64,000 nt of DNA, from NCBI GenBank assembly GCA_029204225.1, contig CM055106.1, positions 19,044,149-19,108,148 of the forward strand. Direction: 5' to 3'. Shown here piece after piece: positions 22,642 to 34,953 of this stretch. Source of the stretch: Diphasiastrum complanatum (lineage: Eukaryota > Streptophyta > Lycopodiopsida > Lycopodiales > Lycopodiaceae). The position numbers and the translations under genes were made by a program. Every line of letters starts with the position of its first letter. The first letter of the stretch is position 1. Under the pieces are notes generated by a model, which saw nothing but the letters and a program-made list of their open reading frames with translations, did no database searches and was not told the DNA's origin.

Positions 22642-23369
22642 GGTTGTTATGCTACAATTATAATGTAGAAGTAATAACTATGATACAATATTTTTATATG
22701 CATTTCCAGTTTGTTCTTTTGTACATAATGTCATCTATTCAAGTCGTTGCTATTAAAAATATACTGTTGTTGGGTTTTATTTTGTGAAGAAGCCGTTGAT
22801 GTTTTTATGCCACTTTTGAATCGGGATTGTTTGACGTTGATCCGAACTCGAGAAGCGTCGGTCGTTTTAGTACTTTCACAAGTCTTGGTTGTGAACAGTA
22901 ACATTTTAGATTTTAGAACAAATTTTCTAATAGTAACATTTCACATTTTAGAACAATAAATTATTGATATATAGCATAATTGCAAGTTTTTTTAGCAAAC
23001 GTTGTAATAGAAAAATAAATTCGAGAGAGAGAGAAAGATGGAGAGAGCATGTTATATCGAAAAAGACAAAGAGATAGAGCAATGTACTGTCATGCTTGTA
23101 ATGTGTAGATTTGATTCAATCGATAGTTATATATTGCAATTAAAAACAAAATTGTATATATAAAGGGAGTGCATATATTAAGAAAATAACACTTGAATAT
23201 ACATACCATTAGAGGAGTTCTAAATTCCAAAAAGACCCTTTGTAAAGATTCTTTTTAAATTTTTTCTCAAATTTTTCTTACACATGGACCAATCAAAACA
23301 CTCAAATTTGAAATCTATGTAACGTAACTTTTTGAGTCACATTTTGATTCCACACTAAAAATGGCATAA

Positions 23370-23495
23370 CTTTTTAGTGGTAAGTCCGAATTTAGCGCAG
23401 TTTGGTGCATTGGAAAGCGCTCAACAAGGGCTTTCCATTGATATGTTACGTGACATACTTCTGAGCTATGATTAAAAAGGTATGGCAAGTCAAAA
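23370..23495. repeat. Dispersed copy related to the foldback at 0.85-1.25 kb
   Basis: The blocks 'ttggtgcattggaaagcgctcaacaagggctttccattgatat', then 'tgagctatgattaaaaaggtatggcaagtcaaaagt' follow the order of the foldback's left arm ('atggtgccattagaaagcactcaacaagagctttt', 'gagctattgtttgttatagctagtcaaagt'). Only one arm is seen here. Confidence 0.6.
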
Positions 23496-23786
23496 GTATT
23501 AGTGTTATAATATTTTAATAATATAAAAGACATCTTGCACGAATTCTTAAAGGGTCTTTTTGGAGCCCAAAACTCCCCTAATGAATGCATGGTTTTTTAT
23601 GTCAATAATGCCACATTTGGAGTGCATTGAGTTCTTTTTTTGAACATTTAGAAATTTGAGTTGAGCACAATGTGTGTATGAACAGAACATTCAAGCAAGC
23701 ATTGTCGCGCTGATTTGTTGTTGGTAATGAAAACGAACTTTTGGCATTGGATCAATCTTCCTTTATTAATATATTAAGACCAAGAC

Positions 23787-24335
23787 ATGAGGAAGCTTGC
23801 ACAAACATGCTTGTTATCAGGTCTCATTGACGATTCACCTTACAAAGCTTGCATGAATCATGCAGGAAATTGTGTTTTTCCATTTGTATTTGCTGGTCGG
23901 GATGGCCAAAGTGGTGACAACTTTTTGTTGCAAGAGCTTTGGCCATTACTAGACGCAACAAAAATGCAAAAAGACATTCGATCTTATATAGTATCACATC
24001 GTATTGGTCAGGCACCAATATCAGAGAGTCATGTACTATATAGGTATTTACGACGAGTCATGAAAAAACCATGGCATCAGGGACTAACATCCCCTGTTTG
24101 CACAAAGGAGAGTGAAGAAAGTTTGATCGAAATCAGATCAATTTTTGAAGAACTGACTGCGAATCAACTCTTGAAATTGGAACAATGGCAAAGTAAAGGG
24201 AGATTGCTATCTAGGGGAGAAGCAATGGTATTAGCTACTATTGTGGGGTATACGTGGCCGACGGCTAATGAGCAACAAGTTTTAGCACATGTTCATGAAT
24301 TGATGAAAAAGTTTCACAGAGAAAGATGCCTTTGA
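23787..24335 (+). CDS. Unrecognised 182-codon ORF
   Basis: This is the longest non-repeat open frame in its neighbourhood. It opens at ATG 23787 and ends at TGA 24333. The protein is mostly helical in appearance: a Cys-containing start (TCLLSGLIDDSPYKACMNHAGNC), 'LLQELWPLLDATKMQKDIRSYI', a basic middle (YRYLRRVMKKPWHQG), an acidic helix and a C-terminal 'VLAHVHELMKKFHRERC'. No signal peptide, membrane segment or catalytic motif is visible. It lies between the C48 pseudogene and a (GA)n tract, upstream-side of the former and on the opposite strand. It could be a real gene, an exon, or part of a mobile element that also carried the C48 peptidase; none of these can be shown. Confidence 0.45.
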   Translation: MRKLAQTCLLSGLIDDSPYKACMNHAGNCVFPFVFAGRDGQSGDNFLLQELWPLLDATKMQKDIRSYIVSHRIGQAPISESHVLYRYLRRVMKKPWHQGLTSPVCTKESEESLIEIRSIFEELTANQLLKLEQWQSKGRLLSRGEAMVLATIVGYTWPTANEQQVLAHVHELMKKFHRERCL

Positions 24336-24498
24336 AGACGATGGTTTTGGAAAACGTTTGTGTACTATATTTTTAATGATTTTTGAATGCCAAATGAGAC
24401 TTTCTACGAGATGAGACATTTATTCAAATATTAAAAAGTTGTAGAAATGTGTATTTGAACTTATCTGATTTTGTGCAGTGCATTGGTAATATTTTTGC

Positions 24499-27160
<2,662 letters not shown>

Positions 27161-28175
27161 TATTGGAAATTAAGCCCACAGTTGTCTCCTTGGTGAATAA
27201 CTAATTTCTATTTCATGATTCTTCCTGCATGTTTATTGATCATTGATCTAGGATCAGGTGAAACCAAAATTTGGTTCTACGTCTGCTCATCAGATACGTG
27301 CAAGGAATCACAAACTTGGACAACCAATTTATTTGAAGAATGTCTACAATGGGCTTCCAGCTGATCTCCAGCAAAGGGTAATCAATCATGTCATAATTTC
27401 AAAGTTCAGATGTCAAGTTCTATAACTTGAAGTCATTAAAGACTTGGCCATCTTCAAGGACTTCCACAAAACTTGCATTTAGATCAAGTATGCAAAAATA
27501 CATTACCTTTTTCAACAGTCTACAAAAATACACTATGTTTTTCAACCGCTTTGGCGTTTTCACATTTCTCCTAAATGCGACATTTGCATAGTTCAAAAGT
27601 TTAACTATTTTTAACACACCTTCGGCTCTTTGCGAAAAATGCAAAGAGAAAGATTATCCCGAAGGTCATCTATTTTTCATATTTGAAGTTGTTTTAAAGA
27701 CATCACCGTCTTTTTGGGGCACCTTCGGCTTCTTGCAAAAAATGCGAAGAGAGAGAAAAATCCCGAAGGTCATCTAAAATAAACAAGGAACGTTTCAACG
27801 ACGTCCTCGTCCGTGTCGACGATGCTGAATTATTGACCGTAAATACTGTGTACAGTTGTCACAGAAGCCATATACTTCCAAGTACAATGGCTTTCCTAAT
27901 TAGGTGACAAGCATTGAATGTAATTAATACACAAATGAAGTCTATAAATAGATCATCCAAGCACAGATTACGGGTTGCTCCGTCCATGAGACACATTATT
28001 TGAGCATCCCAATTACATTGTCATTTTTTGTTGTAATTGCTATTTTGTATTGTGCTTCAGTGTAATATAGCAGCAGCTTGCTTTTATCTGTGTACAACGT
28101 AGATGAATGCTTGTTGTGATTAAATGCACTTTCATTGTTGTTTGATCGCGCTTGTTTACTCACTCTGATCTAAAC
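27161..28175 (+). repeat. Putative 3' LTR of CopE
   Basis: The LTR begins right after the purine tract with 'tattggaaattaagccc', matching the usual TGTTGGAAATTA.. start with one change. It holds a duplicated block of about 60 bp, 'caccttcggct.ttgc.aaaaatgc' plus 'cccgaaggtcatct', at about 27617-27677 and 27719-27777. A TATA box TCTATAAATAG is at 27941. The end is placed at about 28175 by the usual distance after the TATA box ('gtccaca'); no second LTR exists in the window to confirm it. Confidence 0.6.
27941..27951 (+). promoter_or_regulatory. TATA box of the CopE LTR
   Basis: TCTATAAATAG is a near-consensus plant TATA box. It lies about 780 bp into the putative LTR. Confidence 0.6.
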
Positions 28176-28619
28176 ACGGATGTCCACAACTCAGTTTTTG
28201 ATCAGACGATGGCTGTTTTTGACGCTTGAGAAATTCGCGTTATCATACTACTCTTCCATTTATTTTAGATTTATACTTCACACTAAATTTGATTTCAGTA
28301 GTACCACATACAAACCATCTCTAATCTCTTTGGTGGACTGTACTCTTGTTTCAGAGTATGAATAAGTTTTTAAGATCCTGTTGGGCAATTAGAACACTTA
28401 AAGCTGTGATTACATTTAATATAAGCTGTCTCTTAGACTGTTTTTGCATTTAGTAGTTGATTAGAATGGGAGAGCTATTTCGAATTATTCTTGCTCTCTT
28501 CTCCATTCATGTTCTTCTATCTCCCTTGCCCCATCACCAAGAACACGACTCCAAGAATAGACCAAAAACAATGTGCGCACTGTTTTTTATGCATTTTTTA
28601 TTTTTTTTACCTAATCTGA

Positions 28620-29023
28620 GACGTCAAAATCTGACACAAAAACACATCGAACAGACGTCAAATATACATTGGGACAATTTTTTATGACATTCCCTTAATA
28701 GACGTCAGAATCAGACATCTATACTGCACGTTGGATTCCGACGTCCCATTATACATCGGATGAACGGACACACGTCGAGGGGACACACATCGGGGGGATG
28801 TCGAACATTTTTGGGTAGTTTTCTGGATCTTTTTGTAGAACACACGCCGGATTCCGATGTCCATGTCGGGAGACGCGGACGTCGGATTTCGACGTCCTAC
28901 GTGGACGTTGAAATCCGATGTCCACGTGGCTCTCGACATCTGACGGTCCGATTGATGCTTTGAGAGTCTGGCATGCTGTGTCTGTCGGATTTCGACGTGT
29001 TATGAAGACGTCAGAATCTGACA
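28620..29023. repeat. CpG-rich cluster of a palindromic GACGTC-containing motif
   Basis: At least eight copies of a degenerate motif TCGGATTYCGACGTCC or its complement occur: 28620-28635, 28701-28716, 28732-28745, 28847-28862, 28882-28897, 28911-28923, 28985-28999 and 29008-29023. Both orientations are present. The stretch is much richer in CpG than its surroundings. It separates the CopE LTR from a gypsy integrase fragment. Confidence 0.75.
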
Positions 29024-29109
29024 TTCTCATTGCGACGTATTTTTAAGATGTCACGACGAATTAAAAAAAAATTAAGCTTGCAATTCACGTCGCAAAAGAT
29101 GTCGCAAAT

Positions 29110-29485
29110 TGCGGCGGGTGTTGTAGTGCATCGCCCACGAAGGAAAAGGGGAGGGCATTTTGCTGCCGAAGCTACCAAAAGGAAAGTGCTACAACACGGC
29201 CTGTGGTGGCCCACGATGTTCAAAGACATTCACTATTAGGTCAAAAGGTGTGATGTGTGCCAACGGTCCAACCTAACCCAGAGAAATGATAGAATGTCGT
29301 TACAACCTGTATTGGCTGAAATGCCATTTGAGAAATTGGGCATAGACTATGTTGGCCCTATTTATCCAGCTACTCGTGGCTCCCAAGCTCGCTATATTAT
29401 CATAGCCATTGACTGCTTGACCAAATGGGTAGAAGCCAAGGTGGTGAGGAAGGCTGATGCCAATTCAACTGCCAAATTCCTGTAT
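29110..29485 (+). pseudogene. Ty3/gypsy integrase fragment (GypA)
   Basis: The forward reading gives the HHCC zinc-finger end ('WWPTMFKDIHY', a stop, then CDVCQRSNLTQ) and the integrase core start 'FEKLGIDYVGPI' with the first catalytic Asp, then 'RYIIIAIDCLTKWVEAKVVRKA'. The fragment ends at about 29485, where a minus-strand copia sequence begins. The second Asp, the Glu and all other domains are absent. Confidence 0.88.
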
Positions 29486-29662
29486 GCCTCCATGGAACCC
29501 GAATTGACATGTCCAAGTCTTTTGTGCCATAAAGTGAGGGTAGATATCTTGCTCTTCTCGGCCAACACGACAACATTAGCATCCACAAATGCATCCAACT
29601 TATAAAGTTTGCAAGTCTAGAGCCTTTAGCCACTATCTTACCTTTCTTCTTGATGAAACATT
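29486..29662 (-). pseudogene. Older copia element CopF, downstream part (left of nested CopG)
   Basis: The minus-strand reading contains GAG-pre-integrase 'LTLWHKRLGHVNSGSM' (about 29490-29540). Its upstream continuation (protease and gag) is found on the other side of CopG at 34954-36167. The split lies between the 'NLLSVGQ...FNVDFCF' segment and the 'KGSRLANF' segment. The bases ACATT at 29658-29662 are the target duplication. Confidence 0.85.
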
Positions 29663-30312
29663 TGTGAAAGATTCAACTAGTTTCATCACATTTTGCAATA
29701 TTTCCATATTCGGCATATTGAGGCCAAAATTTGTTTTAGACTTAGAGGTTGACTTTTCAAAGTTCATTACTCTAAATTTCATTTGAATAAACACTTTTTG
29801 AAAGTGTGGGAAAGATAGAATGCGAGTTTGAGTAGATTCAATTTGAATAAGTTGGGTACATTGAATCTAGACCCAAAATTGGTAGGGTTAGCATTTTGGT
29901 GGGAAAGCCAAGTGGCTAAATAGGGTTTGGACCTGCTATAAAAGGATGTAACTCGTGGATAGAGTCATCTTCTCTCTTCTCTATCTCATTTCATGCTTAT
30001 ACATGGTTCTCTTGGGTTCTACTATCCATTGGTGCACTATCTTGGTGATTGCTTGCAATTCTATGTGTAGAATGATCTATATTTGCTATTTTTGGATCCA
30101 CACGTGTGAAATACAGTAGCTTGCTGGTTTTGTACGGACAGCAACAGTACATAATCATTTCATTCAAGTTTGATCAAGTTCTATTAGTGTTTGCATCTCA
30201 AATTGTGTGTAGATGCTGATTTTTCTACATTGGTGAAATTGGTAGTGTATTTCTCTTTCTAACCAAAGATCATTCAAGTAGATTGGATCTTAAGGATCTG
30301 AAATCTTTCACA
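29663..30312 (+). repeat. 5' LTR of CopG
   Basis: It contains the TATA box TATAAAAG at 29937-29944, followed by a CT-rich start region (tcttctctcttctctatctc) and CACACGTGTG at 30099-30108. The sequence between TATA box and LTR end is about 370 bp. Confidence 0.95.
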
Positions 30313-30325
30313 TGGTATCAGAGCT
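30313..30325 (+). promoter_or_regulatory. CopG primer-binding site
   Basis: TGGTATCAGAGCT follows the LTR end TTTCACA without a gap. It is complementary to the 3' end of initiator Met-tRNA, the standard plant copia primer. Confidence 0.93.
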
Positions 30326-30913
30326 TGTGTTTCAGGTTATGAAGGAGGAAATCAGATCTATCAATGATTTGGTGAAGATATCAAGTCTAGAGCATGCTAG
30401 AGAGGAATTCTACACCAAAATCGGATTTTTTGCTTTTGTAGATTGGATCTTTTGTAGATCAAAACACTAAATAGGTCAATATACTTGTTCAATTCCGTTT
30501 TTTGAATTCACATGCTGGATTTGGCCAATTTTTGGATCATTGGTTCAGCCTAAGTGGTGGCTTATAGATTGCATATCAAATTTTCAGCATTTGCATGTAG
30601 ATTTGGAATAGTCAATTTTTTGTGATTTTGTCAAAACCCTAATTTTGATTGGATCTCTAGATAGTGAGGTTGCTGGACTTCATTTGAGTGTTTTTCAATC
30701 TTAGGAAGTGGCAAAAGTCATTAGATTGAGGATAGATCATAGGTTGATCAAGATTGCATGATTCTATCTGTTGATTTGCTTGGATAAGTGCTAGAAGAGA
30801 ATTTGTGAGATAGTTTCAAATCTTGGTGATTTCTTTTGAAAGCATTTGTTGTTGTTCAAAGGAGTGCTTTGTGCATTGAAACAGGTTGAAAGAGAAGATC
30901 GGGTCATTGCTAC
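30326..30913 (+). other. CopG leader between primer site and gag
   Basis: This 588-bp leader has no ORF of note. A diverged complement of this leader is recognisable at 37081-37659, which identifies the remnant there as the same family. Confidence 0.8.
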
Positions 30914-32557
30914 ATGGCAACCTCAATTGGAGTCATGCTGGAAGCCAATGATAGGCTTACCTCAAGTAACTATTCATTATGGAAAGTGAGGATGGAGTCA
31001 CTTCTTGAGATGAATGATGTTTTGGATATTGTTGTAGGTTTGGAGGAGAGACCAGCAACACAACGAGATCAATTGAGGTATGACAAGAGGGCCAAGAAGG
31101 CTCTACACATGATAAAGATGAATGTTACCAATGAACTTATCAAGGAAGTTGGTAAGTGCACATCATTTTTGGAAGCTTGGAATTCATTGAAGAAGATTTA
31201 TGAATCCAAGTCTACTTCTAGAGTGTTGACTCTAAGAAGGCAAATTTTTTCTTGTTTGCAAAAGAATGAAAAAAGTTCAAGTACTTTTGTTTTGAGAATG
31301 AAAGCATTGAATGATGAGTTAGCTTGCATAGATAAAAGAATTAAGGAAGGAGAGCTTATTCAAGTGATTCTTAATGGCTTGTTGGATTCTCATGCTAACA
31401 TTGTTCAAAGTACTGCTATTCAAAAGACTTTGCCAAGTTTGATGGATCTTCAAGAGATCTTGATCAATGAGGAATATAGGCTTCAAGCAAGAGGTGGATC
31501 TACATCGACACTTCAAGAGGATGCTATGTTCACAAAGGGCAAATTCAAGGGCAAAACCAAAAGCAAGTGGTCTAAAGGGCAAGATCAAGTGGATGCTTCT
31601 TCAAGTGGCAAAAAGAAGGATAGATCAAAGCTCAAGTGCTTCTATTGTGGCATCAAAGGACACTTTGCAAGTGAGTGCTACAAGAAGAAGAGAGATCAAG
31701 GAGACAAGCAAGGTAATCTTACTCTTGATGAGGATGGTTTGGATGTGCAAGATGCAAATGATGATGCTTTTGTGATGTCTTCATGTATGCTTGCTAATGA
31801 TGGAGATCTAGATCCTTGGTGGATTGATGGTGGAGCAAGTAATGACAAGCATGTTTGTGAGTCTTGTGCTTTGTCTAAGTCACATAGACTACCTTATACC
31901 AGATCTATTTCTAGATCTACAAAGCCTTTTCAACTTGTACATTCAGATATTCATGGATTTACTACAATTAGCAATAGTGGAGCTAAGATGTATGTAACAT
32001 TCATTGATGATTCTAGTAGATTTTGTTGGATCTATCTACTAAAGAGCAAGGATGAAGTGTATGATGTCTTTGTCAAGTTCAAGAATGCAAGGGAGAACCA
32101 ATGTTCTGCAAAGATCAAGTGCTTGAGAGGTGACAATGGTGGTGAGTACATATCTAACAAGTTCAAGGCCTTTTGTGATGAGCATGGGATCAAGAGGGAG
32201 TATACAACATCAAGGACCCCACAACAAAATGGAGTGGCTGAAAGGAAGAATAGAACTTTATGTGAAAGTGCTAAAGCTATGAGGTTAAGTGCTAATCTTG
32301 ACAAACCATTTTGGGATCAAGCTTTGTTGTGTGCCAATTTCTTGTGCAATAGGTGGCCGAGTGCTATTTTGTATGGAAGGACACCTTTCGAGATGCTATT
32401 CAAGAGGAGGCCGAGTGTCAACTTTCTAAGAACCTTTGGATGCACATGCTATGTCAACATTACTCTTGATAATAGGACCAAGGAGGATCCATCTTCAAGA
32501 AGAGGTATTTTTGTTGGATATAGTGAGGTGAGTAAAGGTTTACATTCCTTCTACTAA
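30914..32557 (+). pseudogene. CopG gag-integrase frame (547 codons) lacking protease
   Basis: ATG 30914 opens a copia gag ('MLEANDRLTSSNYSLWKVRM'), with the CCHC knuckle CFYCGIKGHFASEC at about residues 242-255. The protease starts as WWIDGGASN (DSG changed to DGG, about 302-310) and is then joined in frame to 'DKHVCESCALSKSHRLPYTR', the C-C half of the integrase zinc finger. About 150 residues (most of protease and the GAG-pre-integrase region) are missing without loss of frame. The integrase core is intact in its motifs: HSDIHGF, VTFIDDSSRFCW, RGDNGGEYISN (RSD changed to RGD), and TPQQNGVAERKNRT. The frame ends at 32557 just after FVGYSEVSKG, because about 5 bases of the KAYRVYIP codons are lost. 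Confidence 0.9.
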
Positions 32558-32561
32558 CAAA

Positions 32562-34196
32562 GTGATTGTTGGTAGAGATGTCATTTTTTATGAGGGAAAC
32601 ATTCCAAAGGTGTCTTCAAGCATGATTGATGGTAAAGTAGATGGTTCTAACATTCTTGATGTAGATGAGAAGGATTCTACTTTGGATGGTGGTGATGATG
32701 GACCTTCATCAAGTCAAAAGCCAAGGAGAACATCAAGAGAAAGACAAGTACCTTCAAGGCTCACATATGATCAAAAGGGTAAGCAAGTAGTTTCTGGAAA
32801 TTATGTTGCTTTCCTAACCTCTTTGGATGATCCTACAAGTGTAGATCAGGCAAGGAAAGAAGAGGAGTGGATCCAAGCAATGGATCTTGAGTATCAAGCT
32901 CTTATGAAGAATGAAACATGGAGATTAGTGGAGTTGCCTAAGGACAAGAAAGCTATTGGATGCAAATGGATCTTCAAGGTGAAGACAAACCAAGATGGAT
33001 CTATCAACAAGTACAAGGCAAGGTTAGTGGCAAAAGGATATGCTCAACAACAAGGAATTGACTATGATGAGACCTTTGCACCCGTGGCAAAGATGGTAAG
33101 CATTCGAGCCATCATTTCACTTGCTACACTTTATGGATGGGATCTATGGCAAATGGACATTTCAAATGCATTCTTGAATGGTGATCTTGAGGAGGAAGTA
33201 AACATGGAGCAACCCGAGAGCTACATCTCATCAACAAAGCCAAATCATGTGTGTCTTCTACAAAAGAGTTTGTATGGCCTTAATCAAGCACCAAGGAGTT
33301 GGTATGCTAAGCTTAACACTTTTTTACTCTCTCAAGGCTTTGTTATGAGTGAGTATGATCATTCACTTTATTTTAGGTTTGCTGGAAATGATGTTACCAT
33401 CTTGCTAATCTATGTGGATGATATCATCTTGAGTGGCGGAGACAATCAAGATGTGGAGGATATCAAGAATGCTCTTAAGAAGGAGTTTGAGGTGCATGAT
33501 CTTGGTAATTTGCATTACATTTTAGGAATAGAAGTCATTAGATCTTCTCAATCTACTTTCATTTGTCAAGAGAAGTATGCTAATTCTATTCTAGAAAGAT
33601 TTCATATGGTAGATGCAAAAGCTATTGATACACCTATGGAGTCTCATGTAAAGCTTACTATAAGAGGTAATGAAAGATCCTTCAAGGACATTACTCTCTA
33701 TAGAAAGCTAGTTGGTTCACTCATCTATCTAACCATTACTAGACCTGATCTAAGCTATTGTGTTGGAAGATTGAGTCAATTCATGCAAGATCCTAGTGAG
33801 GAGCATTGGAGGCTAGGAAAGCGAGTTTTGAGGTACATCATTGGAACTCAAGATTTTGGCATATTGTATGAGGGATCATCACCTAATCTTTTTGGATTTT
33901 CAGATTCGGACTATGCTGGAGATGTAATGGATAGGAAATCCATTAGTTCTTATTGTATTTTCATAGGTGATGGAGCTATATCATGGCTGTCAAAGAAACA
34001 AGCCACTATCTCATTGTCATCTAGTGAGGCCGAGTACAAAGCTCTTACACATTGCACAAAGGAGATAGTATGGATCAAAAGGATGATCAAGGATCTTCAC
34101 TTGCTAGATTTTTCAGAAAGCCCAATCATCTTTTTTGGGAGCGAGTCATTGCAAAGGAGGTGGAGCTTCAACTTGTGTCTTCAAGGGAATGTGTAG
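32562..34196 (+). pseudogene. CopG reverse transcriptase-RNase H frame (544 codons, truncated)
   Basis: The frame continues from the integrase tail ('VIVGRDVIFYEG' region), a Ser/Asp-rich linker and 'RRTSRERQVPSRLTY'. Reverse transcriptase contains EEWIQAMDLEYQAL, IGCKWIFKVKTNQDG, KYKARLVAKGYAQQQGIDYDETFAPV, MDISNAFLNGDLEEEV, SLYGLNQAPRSWY and the active site LLIYVDDIILSGGD (about 33410-33440). Then follow YILGIEVIRSSQSTF, TRPDLSYCVGRLSQFMQDP and RNase H with SDSDYAGDVMDRKSIS, GAISWLSKKQ and SSSEAEYKAL. At about 34140 a deletion of roughly 100 bases removes the RNase H segment with the last acidic/His residues. The tail resumes in another frame. Confidence 0.92.
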
Positions 34197-34298
34197 CTGA
34201 TATCTTCACCAAAACATTGGGAAAAGACTTGTTTATGAAGCATAGGACTTCACTTGGAGTATTATCAAAGTCTATGCTAAAACTAGTTGAAGAGAGAG
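34141..34298 (+). pseudogene. CopG RNase H tail in shifted frame, and purine tract
   Basis: After the deletion, the frame reading 'ERVIAKEVELQLVSSRECVA' then DIFTKTLGKDLF gives the conserved copia C-terminus. It runs into the polypurine tract gaagagagag (34289-34298) next to the 3' LTR. Confidence 0.85.
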
Positions 34299-34948
34299 TG
34301 TGAAAGATTCAACTAGTTTCAACACATTTTGCAATATTTCCATATTTGGCATATTGAGGATAAAATTTGTTTTAGACTTAGAGGTTGACTTTTCAAAGTT
34401 CATTAGTCTAAATTTCATTTGAATAAACACTTTTTGAAAGTGTGGGAAAGATAGAATGCGAGTTTGAGTAGATTCAATTTGAATAAGTTGGGTACATTGA
34501 ATCTAGACCCAAAATTGGTAGGGTTAGCATTTTGGTGGGAAAGCCAAGTGGCCAAATAGGGTTTGGACCTGCTATAAAAGGATGTAACTCATGGAGAGAG
34601 TCATCTTCTCTCTTCTCTATCTCATTTCATGCTTATACATGGTTCTCTTGGGTTCTACTATCCATTGGTGCACTATCTTGGTGATTGCTTGCAATTCTAT
34701 GTGTAAAATGATCTATATTTGTTATTTTTGGATCCACACGTGTGAAATACAGTATCTTGCTGGTTTTTTACAGACAGCAACAATACATAATCATTTCATT
34801 CAAGTTTGATCAAGTTCTATTAGTATTTGCATCTCAAATTGTGTGTAGATGCTGATTTTTCTACATTGGTGAAATTGGTAGTGTATTTCTCTTTCTAACC
34901 AAAGATCATTCAAGTAGATTGGATCTTAAGGATCTGAAATCTTTCACA
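34299..34948 (+). repeat. 3' LTR of CopG
   Basis: This copy has the same 650 bp length and ends TG...CA. The palindrome CACACGTGTG is at 34735-34744. It ends at 34948, followed by ACATT. Confidence 0.95.
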
Positions 34949-34953
34949 ACATT

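Larger units (their letters stand above)
29663..34948 (+). mobile_element. Full-length Ty1/copia LTR retrotransposon (CopG), nested in CopF
   Basis: This 5286-bp element has two 650-bp LTRs (TGTGAAAG...TTTCACA), a target duplication ACATT (29658-29662 and 34949-34953), a perfect primer site TGGTATCAGAGC at 30313 and a purine tract gaagagagag at 34289-34298. The LTRs differ at about 16 sites by eye, roughly 97.5% identity, so it is younger than CopD. Two internal deletions (protease to zinc finger, and inside RNase H) and one small frameshift mean it cannot be autonomous. Its frames are otherwise remarkably open, about 547 and 544 codons. Confidence 0.96.
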
